From positions 248,001 through 312,000 of the forward strand of contig NZ_JACGUT010000082.1 of NCBI RefSeq assembly GCF_014076845.1: a stretch of DNA of 64,000 bases, written 5' to 3'. Positions 30,631 through 41,270 of this stretch are shown here, one piece after another. A program made the position numbers and the translations under genes. Each line of letters starts with the position of its first letter. The stretch's first letter is position 1. Under the pieces are notes generated by a model. The model worked only from the letters and a program-made list of their open reading frames with translations, did no database searches and was not told the origin of the DNA. The stretch comes from Colwellia sp. MB3u-41 (GTDB lineage Bacteria; Pseudomonadota; Gammaproteobacteria; Enterobacterales; Alteromonadaceae).

Positions 30631-32208
30631 TTATTCCCACTCAATTGTCGCAGGTGGTTTACCTGAAATATCGTAAACAACACGAGAAATACCATCAATC
30701 TCGTTAATAATACGGTTAGAGACTACCCCTAAGAAATCATAAGGTAAATGTGACCAACGCGCGGTCATAAAATCAATAGTTTCCACACAACGTAGTGATA
30801 CTACCCAGTCATATTTACGTGCATCACCCATAACGCCAACTGACTTCACCGGTAAAAACACCGTAAACGCTTGGCTTACTTTGGTGTATAAATCATGTTT
30901 GTGTAATTCTTCAATGAAAATAGCATCTGCACGGCGTAATAAGTCAGCATATTCTTTTTTCACTTCACCTAAAATACGTACACCTAATCCAGGTCCAGGG
31001 AACGGGTGACGATAAAGCATGTCGTAGGGTAAACCAAGCTCTAAGCCTATCTTACGTACTTCATCTTTAAAGAGTTCACGTAAAGGCTCCACTAGCCCTA
31101 ATTTCATGTAATCAGGTAAGCCACCAACATTATGATGTGATTTAATTACATGTGCTTTACCCGTTGCAGAGGCCGCAGATTCAATAACATCTGGATAGAT
31201 AGTGCCTTGTGCTAACCATTTAGCATTATCAAGCTTGTTCGATTCTTCTTCGAAAACATCAATAAAAACATTACCGATAATTTTACGCTTTGCTTCTGGC
31301 TCACTTTCACCCGCTAAACGGTTTAAAAATCGATCTTCTGCTTCAATTTTAATGATATTTAAACCGAAGTGGTCACCAAACATATCCATGACTTGCTGGC
31401 CTTCGTCTAAACGAAGTAAACCATTATCAACAAATACACAAGTCAATTTATCGCCAATAGCACGATGTAATAACATAGCAACTACTGATGAATCAACTCC
31501 GCCTGAAAGACCTAAGATAACTTCGTCGTCACCGACTTGAGCTTTCATTTTAGCGATAGCATCATCAATAATCGATGATGCAGTCCATAATTTTTCACAC
31601 TGACAAATTTCAACAACAAAGTTTTCTAAAATTCGTAAACCTTGTTTAGTGTGAGTCACTTCAGGGTGAAACTGTACACCATAAAATTGCTTTTCTTCAT
31701 TTGCCATTGCTGCATAAGCACAACTTGGCGTTTGTGCAACGCTAACAAAACCTTCAGGGATAGCAGACACTTTATCACCGTGGCTCATCCAAACGTCAAG
31801 CAAAGCATTACCATTACCGCCAATACTGTCTTCAACATTATTAAATAATGCAGATTTTGTAATAAGTTCAACTGCAGCATAACCAAATTCTTTATGCGTT
31901 GAACTTTGTACGCCACCGCCAAGTTGTTCAGCCATTGTTTGCATGCCGTAACAAATGCCTAATACCGGAACACCAGCGCTATAAACATATTCAGGTGCAC
32001 GAGGTGAGTTTTCTGCAGTGACCGACTCAGGGCCGCCAGCTAGAATGATACCTGTTGGGTTAAACCCTTTTATTTGCTCTTCAGTTACATCCCAAGACCA
32101 AAGTTCACAATAAACGCCTATTTCACGAACGCGACGCGCAATGAGCTGGGTGTATTGAGAACCAAAATCTAAAATTAGTATTCGGTGATCATGAATGTCT
32201 TTACTCAT
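30631..32208 (-). CDS. guaA: GuaA, GMP synthase (glutamine-hydrolysing)
   Basis: Converts XMP to GMP with ATP and glutamine. The 525-residue protein has the N-terminal class I amidotransferase with the nucleophile in [15 protein letters not shown] and the histidine-glutamate pair in QFHPEVTHT. The ATP-pyrophosphatase P-loop [15 protein letters not shown] follows, then the dimerisation domain ending TIEWE. A ribosome binding site AGGA precedes the ATG. It lies downstream of guaB on the same strand, separated by 237 nt holding two strong hairpins, unlike the short guaBA spacing of E. coli. Confidence 0.97.
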   Translation of the reverse strand: MSKDIHDHRILILDFGSQYTQLIARRVREIGVYCELWSWDVTEEQIKGFNPTGIILAGGPESVTAENSPRAPEYVYSAGVPVLGICYGMQTMAEQLGGGVQSSTHKEFGYAAVELITKSALFNNVEDSIGGNGNALLDVWMSHGDKVSAIPEGFVSVAQTPSCAYAAMANEEKQFYGVQFHPEVTHTKQGLRILENFVVEICQCEKLWTASSIIDDAIAKMKAQVGDDEVILGLSGGVDSSVVAMLLHRAIGDKLTCVFVDNGLLRLDEGQQVMDMFGDHFGLNIIKIEAEDRFLNRLAGESEPEAKRKIIGNVFIDVFEEESNKLDNAKWLAQGTIYPDVIESAASATGKAHVIKSHHNVGGLPDYMKLGLVEPLRELFKDEVRKIGLELGLPYDMLYRHPFPGPGLGVRILGEVKKEYADLLRRADAIFIEELHKHDLYTKVSQAFTVFLPVKSVGVMGDARKYDWVVSLRCVETIDFMTARWSHLPYDFLGVVSNRIINEIDGISRVVYDISGKPPATIEWE

Positions 32209-32244
32209 GTTGTTTTCCTACTTTATTTAACTATTTATAAAATG

Positions 32245-32289
32245 AACAGGCTGAGTTGTTATCTCATTAAGATGTCAACTCAGCCTGTT
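32245..32289 (-). promoter_or_regulatory. Large hairpin in the guaA leader
   Basis: AACAGGCTGAGTTG and CAACTCAGCCTGTT form a perfect 14-bp stem, and inside it ATCT pairs with AGAT after a 2-nt mismatch. On the minus strand it is followed by CATTTTATAA, a weak T-tract, and ends 36 nt before the guaA start. It could be a partial terminator, attenuator or processing site between guaB and guaA. Confidence 0.7.
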
Positions 32290-32341
32290 TGAATTTTTTG
32301 TTTTCTTACATCAATAAAAACGTAAGAATAGTTGAGTTTGA

Positions 32342-32427
32342 TGCTAGTTAATATTCTGGCAAAGAAGAGGCACGGAGTTGACGTTAGTCAATGAGTACCG
32401 CTGATGCAGTCATTATGTTAACTAGCA
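32342..32427. repeat. Structured intergenic element, copy A (after guaB)
   Basis: The outer stem TGCTAGTTAA/TTAACTAGCA (10 bp, perfect) encloses a core GCACGGAG, TTGAC, GTTA, GTCAA, TGAGTAC at 32370-32398. The same core with a different but still paired stem occurs at 46380-46408. The element starts 19 nt after the guaB stop. This could be a dispersed palindromic repeat or a structured RNA in the 3' region of the transcript. Confidence 0.75.
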
Positions 32428-32445
32428 ATAAAATCAGCTGTTCGA

Positions 32446-33918
32446 TTAGCCCATACGATAGTTAGGTGCTTCTTTAGTGATTGCCACGTCATGTACATGT
32501 GACTCACCCATACCCGCAGAGGTTATTTTCATAAACTCTGGTTTCGTGCGCATTATCTCAATATCTTTAGAGCCCGTTAAGCCCATTGATGAACGTAATC
32601 CACCCATTTGTTGATGAATAATGGCTGAAACTGGGCCTTTATAAGCAACTCGACCTTCAATACCTTCAGGTACTAATTTGTCTGCCTCGCCATCTGTCTT
32701 TTGAAAGTATCTGTCGCTAGAACCATCTTTTTGAGCCATAGCACCTAACGAACCCATACCACGATAAGATTTGTAGTAGCGGCCTTGATAAAGCTCGACT
32801 TCACCAGGAGATTCTTCGGTACCCGCTAACATGCTACCAACCATAACGCAGTGTGCGCCAGCAACAAGTGCTTTAGCAATATCACCAGAGAAACGAATGC
32901 CACCATCAGCAATAACAGGAATACCTGTGCCTTTAAGCGCTTCTACTGCATTTGATATAGCGGTTAGTTGTGGTACACCAACACCCGTAACAATACGCGT
33001 AGTACAAATTGAACCTGGGCCAATGCCAACTTTTACCGCGTCGACGCCAACATCGGCTAAGGCTTTTGCGCCAGAGCCAGTTGCAACATTACCCGCAACA
33101 ATTTGTAAGTCAGGGTATTTGTCACGAGTTTCTTTAACTCGGTCAAGAACACCTTGAGAGTGACCATGAGAAGTGTCAATTAATAGAACGTCAACTCCTG
33201 CGGCAACTAACGCGTCAATACGTTCATCAGTACCCGCACCAACACCTACCGCAGCACCAACACGTAAACGACCAAGGTGATCTTTACAGGCATTTGGCTT
33301 ATTTTCAGCTTTTTGATAATCTTTAGCGGTAATTAAGCCAACTAATTTGAACGCATCATCAACCACTAAAATTTTCTCAATACGGTTACTGTGCATTAAG
33401 CCTAGAATTTCTTCACGAGCAGCACCTTCTTTCACCGTCACTAAGTTTTCTTTAGGTGTCATCAGTGCTGATACTGGCTTGGTTAAGTCAGTTTCAAAGC
33501 GTAAATCACGACCCGTAATAATACCGGTAAGATTGCTATTTTTATCAACAACAGGAAAACCAGAAAAACCTAGGTCATCAGCTTTATGCATAACTTCTTC
33601 AATCGTAAAATCAGCATTGACTGTCACGGGATCTGAAACAATACCACTTTCGTATTTTTTTACTTTTAATACGTTAGCCGCTTGTTCAGCAATGGTCATA
33701 TTTTTGTGAATAAAACCTAAGCCGCCTTCTTGCGCCAGTGTAATAGCAAGAGGTGCTTCAGTAACTGTATCCATAGACGCAGAAACCATAGGTATATTCA
33801 AATTGATTTTACGGGTTAATTTAGTTTTTAAATCAGCCGTGTGTGGGAGTACATTTGAATGAGCAGGTACAAGTAATACGTCATCAAACGTTAGTGCTTC
33901 TTGGGCAATTCTTAGCAT
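32446..33918 (-). CDS. guaB: GuaB, IMP dehydrogenase
   Basis: NAD-dependent oxidation of IMP to XMP, the committed step to GMP. The 490-residue TIM-barrel protein contains an inserted pair of CBS domains (about residues 93-205) and the catalytic cysteine, Cys305, in [15 protein letters not shown]. It also has the flap region with YKGPVSAII and the active-site [11 protein letters not shown]. The 349-nt region upstream, shared with the divergent xseA, must hold both promoters; I found no clear consensus there. Confidence 0.97.
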   Translation of the reverse strand: MLRIAQEALTFDDVLLVPAHSNVLPHTADLKTKLTRKINLNIPMVSASMDTVTEAPLAITLAQEGGLGFIHKNMTIAEQAANVLKVKKYESGIVSDPVTVNADFTIEEVMHKADDLGFSGFPVVDKNSNLTGIITGRDLRFETDLTKPVSALMTPKENLVTVKEGAAREEILGLMHSNRIEKILVVDDAFKLVGLITAKDYQKAENKPNACKDHLGRLRVGAAVGVGAGTDERIDALVAAGVDVLLIDTSHGHSQGVLDRVKETRDKYPDLQIVAGNVATGSGAKALADVGVDAVKVGIGPGSICTTRIVTGVGVPQLTAISNAVEALKGTGIPVIADGGIRFSGDIAKALVAGAHCVMVGSMLAGTEESPGEVELYQGRYYKSYRGMGSLGAMAQKDGSSDRYFQKTDGEADKLVPEGIEGRVAYKGPVSAIIHQQMGGLRSSMGLTGSKDIEIMRTKPEFMKITSAGMGESHVHDVAITKEAPNYRMG

Positions 33919-34267
33919 CGCAACATCTCTCTAAAAAGGTTGGTTAGGGAGTGAATATTGCGGCAGAATTTTAACCGCTTTGTTGTTTGAGAACAACTTA
34001 AATTTAACGATAAGCTAAAATAAATATCTCTAAGTAGTTTGTAGAAATATATAACACACACGTTGCTCTTGAATATGCGGGATTCAGCTCGAATGATAAA
34101 CGGCTTTAGGCAAGCTATTGATTGAAGATAATAGTTATTCTATTTTTGAAATCAATAACGTAGAATAAAGTGTTTACAAAATAACCCTTCGGGGAAACCT
34201 GAGCAAATTCAAGTAGAGCGAGTATATCGATTAAAATCGCTTTCACATTATAAAAAGTAAGTGATTT

Positions 34268-35611
34268 ATGGCTACGCAGCACATTTTACAAGTAAGTGAA
34301 CTCACAAAAAAAGTAAAGTTCATGCTAGAAAGTGAACTTAATACCGTATGGTTATGTGGTGAAATATCAAATTTCATTGCGGCTAGCTCAGGTCATTGGT
34401 ATTTATCACTCAAGGACAGTAAATCACAAGTGCGATGTGCGATGTTTAAAGGCAACAATCGACGAGTAAGGTTAACGGGAAGTTCAACACCACGCAATGG
34501 TCAACAAGTTTTAGTGCGTGCCAAGGTTTCTTTGTATGAGCCTCGAGGCGATTTTCAATTAATTATTGAAATGATGGAAGATGCCGGTGAAGGCATATTA
34601 AGGCAACAGTTTGAGCAGTTAAAAAGCAAGTTGAATGCACAAGGGTTATTCGGCCAACAATTCAAGCAAAAAATTCCTCGAAACATTACAACTGTTGGTG
34701 TCGTTACTTCACCAACAGGCGCAGCAGTAAAAGATATTATTTCTGTTCTGCAAAGGCGTAACCCCACTATTGCTGTCGTCATTTACCCCGCCCTTGTTCA
34801 GGGCAAGCACGCCAAAGGTGATATTGCTGATGCTATTGATATTGCCAATCAACGTGAAGAGTGCCAAGTATTAATTGTCGGTCGTGGTGGTGGATCTCTG
34901 GAAGATTTATGGCCCTTTAACGAAGAAGACGTAGTCAATGCTATTTTTCACAGTCGTATTCCTGTGATCAGCGCTGTGGGTCACGAAATAGACACAACAT
35001 TAAGTGATCTCGTTGCTGATTTAAGAGCACCAACACCGTCGGCTGCTGCAGAGCTCGTTTCACAAGACAATAGTGAATTACAAACGCGATTACGTGAGTT
35101 GTCAAAGCGAGCTCAACATTTATTTACTCAAAAAGTTAAACAAGAAAATTTAACCTTACAGACTTTAATACATCGATTAACGCAAGTTCATCCCGAAAGG
35201 AAACTTCAACAGTACCAGCAAAAATCAGATGAGTTAAACATCCGCCTAGATAAAGTAATAAAGCATCAGTTTGAACGTTTTAGGCAAGCCCCCGAAAAAC
35301 TAGCCAGGGATTTACAATATTGCGATCCAAGTAAAGTTATTATTCAACATCAAAAGACACTTAGCCACTTAGATGAAAAATTACAAAGAGATTTTCATCT
35401 TATTGTAAAAAACAAAACTGAACATTTTATCAGTGTCATTGAACAGCTTAATATTGTTAGCCCACTCGCAACGATTGCTCGTGGCTATAGTGTCAGTAGA
35501 AATAGTCGCCATCAAATTATAAGAACAAAAGATCAAGTGAGTGTCGGCGATGAAATATCAATTCAAGTGAACGACGGCAGTATTTTTACAAAAGTTATCA
35601 GCAATGTTTAA
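34268..35611 (+). CDS. xseA: XseA, exodeoxyribonuclease VII large subunit
   Basis: Large subunit of the single-strand exonuclease VII. The 447-residue protein has an N-terminal OB-fold (VWLCGEISNFIAASSGHWYLSLKD) and the catalytic core with GVVTSPTGAAVKDI and VGRGGGSLEDLWPFNEE. Further core motifs are SAVGHEIDTTLSDLVADLRAP(T), read in two parts, then PSAAAELV, a long coiled-coil region and a C-terminal segment with ARGYSVSR. It is divergent from guaB, the usual arrangement. Its stop codon shares bases with the stop of the convergent PilZ gene. Confidence 0.96.
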   Translation: MATQHILQVSELTKKVKFMLESELNTVWLCGEISNFIAASSGHWYLSLKDSKSQVRCAMFKGNNRRVRLTGSSTPRNGQQVLVRAKVSLYEPRGDFQLIIEMMEDAGEGILRQQFEQLKSKLNAQGLFGQQFKQKIPRNITTVGVVTSPTGAAVKDIISVLQRRNPTIAVVIYPALVQGKHAKGDIADAIDIANQREECQVLIVGRGGGSLEDLWPFNEEDVVNAIFHSRIPVISAVGHEIDTTLSDLVADLRAPTPSAAAELVSQDNSELQTRLRELSKRAQHLFTQKVKQENLTLQTLIHRLTQVHPERKLQQYQQKSDELNIRLDKVIKHQFERFRQAPEKLARDLQYCDPSKVIIQHQKTLSHLDEKLQRDFHLIVKNKTEHFISVIEQLNIVSPLATIARGYSVSRNSRHQIIRTKDQVSVGDEISIQVNDGSIFTKVISNV

Positions 35612-36291
35612 TTTTCAGCAATAACGGCATGCTGAAGTAATTTTATTACTGAGGCTTTGCTTTTCTCTTCAAATTTTAGTCCAATACAAAGACCATTGGC
35701 TTGTGGTTTATAACTACACGTTTGGGCTAAAAACTTTAAGTTGCCAAGTCCTTGGAAGTCTTCAACGACTAATTCGACAGATTTATCTTTTTCCATCACT
35801 AAAGATTCACCATTATTAATCAATACTTGGCAGCCGTTCACTGAAATATCAATAATTGTCGCTTGCCAATATTCTTTGGCGATTTTTATCTTTGCAATAA
35901 TGTCGGTATCAATGCGCATTGCTGACCGTAAACTTTGTAAGCTCACTGAACGAGGGAAATCAAGCACGATTAATCGAGAGGGAATTTGTAACGTTTGTTT
36001 CACATTACTCACAAAAGCCACTACAGCACCTTCATGTCCTTCAATTAAACCACGAACAGTAATTACCGTTCCTTGAGTAATATGTTGCGAAAAACTGCCT
36101 AATTTTTTAGGGTCTGGAAATTGTATCAACACATAATTTTTTGGTAAATAACCAATAAAGGTGCTGCGAAATTTTGCTTTTTGTCCTGCTGGTGTTGCTA
36201 TATCGATCGTGATGGTAGAGCCTGATTGCAATAAACCGAGGTTTCGATTTAAGCGGTTAACCAACGCAATTTTTTGAGGGCGAGCAGCCAT
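35608..36291 (-). CDS. PilZ-domain protein (YcgR-like, c-di-GMP receptor)
   Basis: Likely cytoplasmic c-di-GMP effector. The N-terminal half (YcgR-like PilZN fold, containing FIGYLPKNYVLIQFPDP) is followed by a PilZ domain. Both ligand motifs are present: RxxxR as RSAMR and DxSxxG as DISVNG. I chose the ATG at 36291 (MAARPQK, 227 residues) because the upstream in-frame GTG at 36330 lies only 6 nt beyond the der terminator. Neither start has a good Shine-Dalgarno. The target (flagellum, pilus or other) cannot be told from context. Two GGDEF proteins elsewhere in the window could supply the ligand. Confidence 0.85.
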   Translation of the reverse strand: MAARPQKIALVNRLNRNLGLLQSGSTITIDIATPAGQKAKFRSTFIGYLPKNYVLIQFPDPKKLGSFSQHITQGTVITVRGLIEGHEGAVVAFVSNVKQTLQIPSRLIVLDFPRSVSLQSLRSAMRIDTDIIAKIKIAKEYWQATIIDISVNGCQVLINNGESLVMEKDKSVELVVEDFQGLGNLKFLAQTCSYKPQANGLCIGLKFEEKSKASVIKLLQHAVIAEN

Positions 36292-36335
36292 AATGTTAAC
36301 ATTTAAGAATAATTCTTTTAAATGTAGCACTTAGC

Positions 36336-36360
36336 AAAAAGCCAATCAAATGATTGGCTT
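36336..36360 (-). terminator. Rho-independent terminator after der
   Basis: On the minus strand AAGCCAATCA and TGATTGGCTT form a near-perfect hairpin followed by TTTTT, about 36 nt after the der stop. Confidence 0.88.
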
Positions 36361-36396
36361 CAGTAATACGCATTTAATTTTAGAAAGAATAAATAA

Positions 36397-37857
36397 TTAG
36401 TCTTTTTTATAACCTTGAGTCGCTCTTGCCATTTTCTTTTGCTCGGTATAGGTCAACTTCTTCTTACCTGCAAATGGGTTACTGGTTTCTCTAAACTCAA
36501 TTCTAATAGGCGTACCCATTATTTTTAATGATTTACGGTAGTAGTTCATTAAGTAGCGCTTATAAGAAATAGGCAACTTCTTCGCCAAGTTACCATGAAT
36601 TACGATGATAGGCGGGTTATAACCACCGGCATGTGCGTATTTAAGCTTAACTCTACGTCCTTGATGCATTGGCGGTTGATGATCAAACGCAGCCATATCT
36701 AATATCTTGGTGACCATTGAAGTCGAAATACGTTTAGTTGCAGAAATAAAAGCTTCTTCAACAGACTCGTATAAATGACCTACGCCTGTACCGTGTAATG
36801 CTGAGATAAAATGGATACGCGCAAAATCGATAAAGCCTAAACGACGATCTAATTCAGTTTTAATACGATCTTTAACATGCTCTTCTAACCCATCCCATTT
36901 ATTAACCGCTAGCACCAAAGAACGACCAGCTTCTAAGATAAAACCTAATAAACTTAAATCTTGATCAGAGATACCTTCACGAGCATCAATAATTAATAAA
37001 CACACATTCGCATCTTCAATAGCACGCAAGGTTTTAATCACTGAATATTTTTCAACAACATCAGTGACGTTTTTGCGACGACGAATACCCGCCGTATCAA
37101 TAAGCGTATATTCACGACCATTATGTTCCATAGGAATATAAACACTATCACGCGTGGTACCTGGCGCATCAAACACAACAACACGGTCTTCACCTAATAT
37201 ACGGTTAGTCAGTGTTGACTTGCCAACGTTAGGCTTACCAATAATGGCGAGTTTGATTTTATCATTTTCAAAAGGTGCTTCAGCGATTTTTTCTTCATCA
37301 GTTTTACCTGAGAATTCTTGTGCACCATCAAATTCATCATTTTCGCGGGCTTCACCCAATGCTTCTATGTGCGGTGTTAAGGCCAGCGTTAATAACTGGG
37401 TAACACCGCGGCCATGAGCCGCTGCGATTTTATGCACCGTATCACCCAGTGACAACTCATAAAATTCAGCAACAGCAGAGTCGGCATCTATACCGTCAAC
37501 TTTATTCGCCACCAAAAATATTTTTTTATTTTGTTTACGAAGGTAGTCGGCAATACCTATATCCGCTGATGTTAAACCATCGCGCGCATCAACCATAAAC
37601 AATACGGCATCAGCTTCTTCTATCGCCATCAGTGACTGTTCAGCCATCAATGCATCAATACCTTGCTCATTGCCATTGATACCACCGGTATCAATAACAA
37701 TAAACGGATGATCTTCTACTTTCGCTTGACCATATTGGCGGTCACGCGTTAAACCCGGATAATCTGCTACAAGCGCATCACGGCTTCGGGTTAATCGGTT
37801 AAATAAGGTCGATTTGCCAACATTAGGACGTCCGACAAGTGCAACTACTGGAAGCAT
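36397..37857 (-). CDS. der: Der (EngA), tandem GTPase for 50S ribosome assembly
   Basis: Essential GTPase with two G domains and a C-terminal KH-like domain. I place the start at the ATG at 37857 ([17 protein letters not shown]) because AGAGGT lies 6 nt upstream; 15 extra codons are open before it. The first G domain has [13 protein letters not shown] and NKVDG. The second has [13 protein letters not shown] and NKWDG. The C-terminal tail is lysine-rich. About 486 residues. It is the last gene of the pilW-to-der run, with a hairpin before it that may cut transcription from bamB. Confidence 0.96.
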   Translation of the reverse strand: MLPVVALVGRPNVGKSTLFNRLTRSRDALVADYPGLTRDRQYGQAKVEDHPFIVIDTGGINGNEQGIDALMAEQSLMAIEEADAVLFMVDARDGLTSADIGIADYLRKQNKKIFLVANKVDGIDADSAVAEFYELSLGDTVHKIAAAHGRGVTQLLTLALTPHIEALGEARENDEFDGAQEFSGKTDEEKIAEAPFENDKIKLAIIGKPNVGKSTLTNRILGEDRVVVFDAPGTTRDSVYIPMEHNGREYTLIDTAGIRRRKNVTDVVEKYSVIKTLRAIEDANVCLLIIDAREGISDQDLSLLGFILEAGRSLVLAVNKWDGLEEHVKDRIKTELDRRLGFIDFARIHFISALHGTGVGHLYESVEEAFISATKRISTSMVTKILDMAAFDHQPPMHQGRRVKLKYAHAGGYNPPIIVIHGNLAKKLPISYKRYLMNYYRKSLKIMGTPIRIEFRETSNPFAGKKKLTYTEQKKMARATQGYKKD

Positions 37858-37929
37858 GTTTACCTCTATAAATTCATTTGTAGAGTAAACACCGCTCTGC
37901 AAAATGCAAAACTTTTACTCTATGTAATA

Positions 37930-37968
37930 ACAAACAACGGCTCCAATGCATTTTGCAATGGAGCCGTT
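37930..37968 (-). terminator. Hairpin between bamB and der
   Basis: AACGGCTCCA and TGGAGCCGTT form a 10-bp stem with extra inner pairing. On the minus strand it is followed by the T-rich GTTTGTTATT. It starts 23 nt after the bamB stop. Confidence 0.7.
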
Positions 37969-37990
37969 TAATTCTAGCCGATAAAAAAAC

Positions 37991-39196
37991 TTATGGAATT
38001 TTTATCGCTTGTAAATCACCATTACGTGATTGTGCATAAATAATATTTTCATGAACAGTTGGCGTAATATTTAAACCACTGCTGTCTACTTCATGACGAG
38101 AAACAATATCTCCTGTTGCTTGGTCTATAAAGTGAAGATAACCTTCTAAATCACCAACAATAATATAGTTACCTAAAACAGCAGGTCCTGTAACACCACG
38201 ATTTGTTAATGAAAGCTGACTCCATTTTTCAAAACCGTTTTGGCGATCAACCGCATAAACGTGACCTTTAACATCGGTTAAAAAGATAGTATTACCATCG
38301 ATAGACAAGTCATGATATGACGAATATTGACGTTCCCAAAGCATACGGCCTGTACGTAAATCAACAGCGGTTAAGCGACCTTTTACAGAGATACTATAAA
38401 CTTTGTCGCCAAAAATAAGCGGCGTAGAATCAACATCAATCACACGTTCTAATTGTGTAGAACCTAACGCTTCACCGACTTCTATAGTCCAGCCTTGCTG
38501 ACCACTTTCAAGGATATAAACACTCAGCGTTCCATCGGCTGAGCCAACCATGACTCCGCCAGAAGAAATAGCAGGAGAACTTACACCACGTAAAGTTAAA
38601 GCAGGAACTTCTTGCTCAATTTGCCATTCGTCTTGACCATTCGATGCATTAAATGCCTTAATAACACCAGAAGCGGTATTTACTACCAATATCCCAGCAT
38701 CAATGGCAGGAGCCGCAATAACTTCTCCCTTCACTTTACCTTGCCAGTCAAGTTTACCAGTATCAGCGTCTAGTGCGAATACTTCACCATTTTCACTACC
38801 AATAAATATTTTCTGAATACCCGTAATTGGGCCACCATTTAATAAAGCAGATTGGCGACTATCAAAGAATCCGCGGTCACCTTTTATATCACTTAAATCT
38901 GTTGACCAAATTTCGTTACCATTTTTAAGTTCAAGCGCAACAACGTCTCCCTCTCGACTCGCACTATAAAGCTTGCCATAAGCAACATTAGGTTTAATAC
39001 GCGAAAAGTAATCGCTTACACCATTACCAACACTTGATTCCCAAAGCACATCAGCCTCAAATGTTTGATTAATTTCTGTTAATTCAGCAACTTTTGTCGC
39101 CTCATCTTCTTCATCAGTTGACGAGCAAGCACTTAGTCCTAAAGACAATAGCGCTATCGCTAACAACTTTTTATTAAAGCGTATTTTCTTAAGCAT
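37991..39196 (-). CDS. bamB: BamB, outer-membrane assembly lipoprotein
   Basis: Lipoprotein of the BAM complex that folds outer-membrane beta-barrels. The 401-residue protein has a type II signal with lipobox LSAC (Cys24) and an eight-bladed PQQ-like propeller. Repeated blade motifs include GDVVALELKNGNEIWS, VFALDADTGKLDW and VYAVDRQNGFEKW. It lies 17 nt after yfgM and two genes after hisS, the conserved order, which sets it apart from other PQQ-repeat proteins. Confidence 0.95.
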   Translation of the reverse strand: MLKKIRFNKKLLAIALLSLGLSACSSTDEEDEATKVAELTEINQTFEADVLWESSVGNGVSDYFSRIKPNVAYGKLYSASREGDVVALELKNGNEIWSTDLSDIKGDRGFFDSRQSALLNGGPITGIQKIFIGSENGEVFALDADTGKLDWQGKVKGEVIAAPAIDAGILVVNTASGVIKAFNASNGQDEWQIEQEVPALTLRGVSSPAISSGGVMVGSADGTLSVYILESGQQGWTIEVGEALGSTQLERVIDVDSTPLIFGDKVYSISVKGRLTAVDLRTGRMLWERQYSSYHDLSIDGNTIFLTDVKGHVYAVDRQNGFEKWSQLSLTNRGVTGPAVLGNYIIVGDLEGYLHFIDQATGDIVSRHEVDSSGLNITPTVHENIIYAQSRNGDLQAIKIP

Positions 39197-39213
39197 ATTA
39201 ATGATCAGCCTCT

Positions 39214-39852
39214 TTATTTAGCAATAGATGATAATTGGGCTAAATCATTTAATTTCATTTGTAACGCACTGTTGTTTGCTTGGCCTTCAACGTCAAGCGC
39301 TGCTTGATAAGCATTACGAGCAAGTTCTATTTTACCTTGTTTAAAGTATGCATCGCCTCTAGTTTCTTCAACAGTGCCTTTGAATGATTCAGGTAGCGTT
39401 ACAGAGATTGTTGCTAAAGCTTCAGTGTACTGTTCAAGTTGTATTTGTACACGTGCTAACCGAACACTGGCAATAGCTTTAACACCTTGATTTGTAGCAC
39501 TTTCAATAGCTGTAGTTAAGTGTTTAGCCACTTGAGTCCAATCTTTATGAGTAGCCGCTTCTTTTGCTAAAGCAAAAGCGGTTAATGAAGCGTAACTCGA
39601 GTCTTTATTTTCAGTAATAAATTTATTCGCACTTGTCGAAAAAAGCTTTTCCTTTTTACCGGCGCTTTCCATAACAGTTTGATAAGCATCAGAAGTTTCA
39701 ACTTCGTTAGCTAACTGTGCTTCTTTATAATAATTAAAACCAATAAATCCAGCAAAACCTAATACTAAACCAGCAATAACGGCAGTACCATTTTCTTTCC
39801 AAAAACCTTTAATGGCTTCTACTTGTTGTTCTTCTGTTTGATAAACGTCCAC
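39214..39852 (-). CDS. yfgM: YfgM, ancillary SecYEG/periplasmic chaperone protein
   Basis: A 212-residue bitopic protein with an N-terminal cytoplasmic stretch (YQTEEQQVEAIKGFWKENG), one membrane helix at about 19-37 (TAVIAGLVLGFAGFIGFNYY) and a periplasmic TPR domain. Known homologues associate with the Sec translocon and the periplasmic chaperone PpiD. The gene is 9 nt from hisS and 17 nt from bamB, the conserved order. Confidence 0.92.
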   Translation of the reverse strand: MDVYQTEEQQVEAIKGFWKENGTAVIAGLVLGFAGFIGFNYYKEAQLANEVETSDAYQTVMESAGKKEKLFSTSANKFITENKDSSYASLTAFALAKEAATHKDWTQVAKHLTTAIESATNQGVKAIASVRLARVQIQLEQYTEALATISVTLPESFKGTVEETRGDAYFKQGKIELARNAYQAALDVEGQANNSALQMKLNDLAQLSSIAK

Positions 39853-39861
39853 TACTTCACC

Positions 39862-41136
39862 TTAAATTAAACTGTTTAATAAAGCTGGCACTTGTTCAAG
39901 CGACACCTTTTGCTGTTCATGTTGTCCACGCAAATACTTTATCGTTACGCTTTGCTCAGCAAGTTCATCTTCACCGATGATAATTGCCACTTGCGCACTC
40001 GATTTATCTGCCCGTTTCATTTGTTTTTTCATATTACCACCACCGCAGTGGTTTTGTATGCGAATATCTTTAACTTGATTGCGCCATTCTTCACTTAGTA
40101 GTGCGGCTTGAATATCAACACCTTCACCTAAACCAATAACATAAACATCAACTTGTGCGCGAATGTCATTGACTTTTTCCAAGCTCGTTAACATTAATAC
40201 TAAGCGTTCTATACCTAAGGCAAAGCCAAATGCCGGCGTTGCTTTTCCACCCAACTGCTCGACTAGGCCGTCATAACGGCCGCCTGCACAAATAGTACCT
40301 TGTGCGCCTAAGCTGTCAGTTACCCATTCAAAGACGGTGCGATTGTAATAATCTAGACCACGAACTAAACGATCGTTAATCACATATTTTATACCTGCAG
40401 CATCTAAACGCTGACAAACACCCGCAAAGTGGGTTGTAGATTCTTCACCAAAATAATCACTTAGTTTTGGTGCGCCAATTAAAGCGGCTTGTACATCTTT
40501 GTTCTTACTATCTAAAACGCGTAATGGGTTGGTATGCATTCTACGTTTAGAGTCTTCATCAAGTTGATCTTCTTTTTCAGTCAAGAAAATCACTAAAGCG
40601 TCACGATAATTTGCACGTTCTTCATTTGAACCTAATGAGTTTAGCTCTAGTGTGACAAACTCATTGATGCCAAGTTCCCGCCAAAGACGAGAAGTTAACA
40701 TAATAATTTCTGCATCTATGTCAGGTGTCGCAATGCCAAAGGCTTCTAAGCCAAATTGGTGAAACTGACGATAGCGACCTTTTTGTGGGCGTTCATGCCT
40801 AAACATCGGCCCCATGTACCATAAACGTTGTTCTTGGTTGTACAATAAGCCATGTTGATTACCGGCACGGACACAACAGGCAGTGCCTTCGGGTCGAAGC
40901 GTTAAACTGTCGCCGTTACGATCATCAAAAGTATACATTTCTTTTTCAACAATATCGGTAACTTCGCCAATAGAACGTTTGAAAAGCGTTGTAGATTCAA
41001 CAATTGGCATACGTATTTCAGCAAAACCATAGCTACTAGCCACTCGACGTAAAACTGTTTCAACCATTTGCCAAATAGGAGTTTCAGTGGGTAAACAATC
41101 GTTCATTCCCCTGACGGCTTGTAATGTTTTACTCAA
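39862..41136 (-). CDS. hisS: HisS, histidyl-tRNA synthetase
   Basis: Class II aminoacyl-tRNA synthetase charging tRNA-His. The 424-residue protein begins with the conserved [10 protein letters not shown]. It has motif 2 ([20 protein letters not shown]), the histidine-specific [15 protein letters not shown] and AGGRYDGL, motif 3 ([10 protein letters not shown]), and the C-terminal anticodon-binding domain. It sits between ispG and yfgM, in the usual order. Confidence 0.97.
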   Translation of the reverse strand: MSKTLQAVRGMNDCLPTETPIWQMVETVLRRVASSYGFAEIRMPIVESTTLFKRSIGEVTDIVEKEMYTFDDRNGDSLTLRPEGTACCVRAGNQHGLLYNQEQRLWYMGPMFRHERPQKGRYRQFHQFGLEAFGIATPDIDAEIIMLTSRLWRELGINEFVTLELNSLGSNEERANYRDALVIFLTEKEDQLDEDSKRRMHTNPLRVLDSKNKDVQAALIGAPKLSDYFGEESTTHFAGVCQRLDAAGIKYVINDRLVRGLDYYNRTVFEWVTDSLGAQGTICAGGRYDGLVEQLGGKATPAFGFALGIERLVLMLTSLEKVNDIRAQVDVYVIGLGEGVDIQAALLSEEWRNQVKDIRIQNHCGGGNMKKQMKRADKSSAQVAIIIGEDELAEQSVTIKYLRGQHEQQKVSLEQVPALLNSLI

Positions 41137-41270
41137 AGTAAGGTTCTCTCTTATCTACTGTAAAATAGGTAATTATAAAAAAAGGGAAAAATTAAATACA
41201 GCGCGCATTATAGGTAGTTTGAGACGAAACGTAAATAGTATTACGTTTCTCTCTTTTATGGTTTGCTCGA

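Noticed and set aside
30525-30707. 60-residue plus-strand ORF near the guaA end
   Set aside because: It covers the guaA terminator and the antisense of the guaA C-terminus; no independent support.
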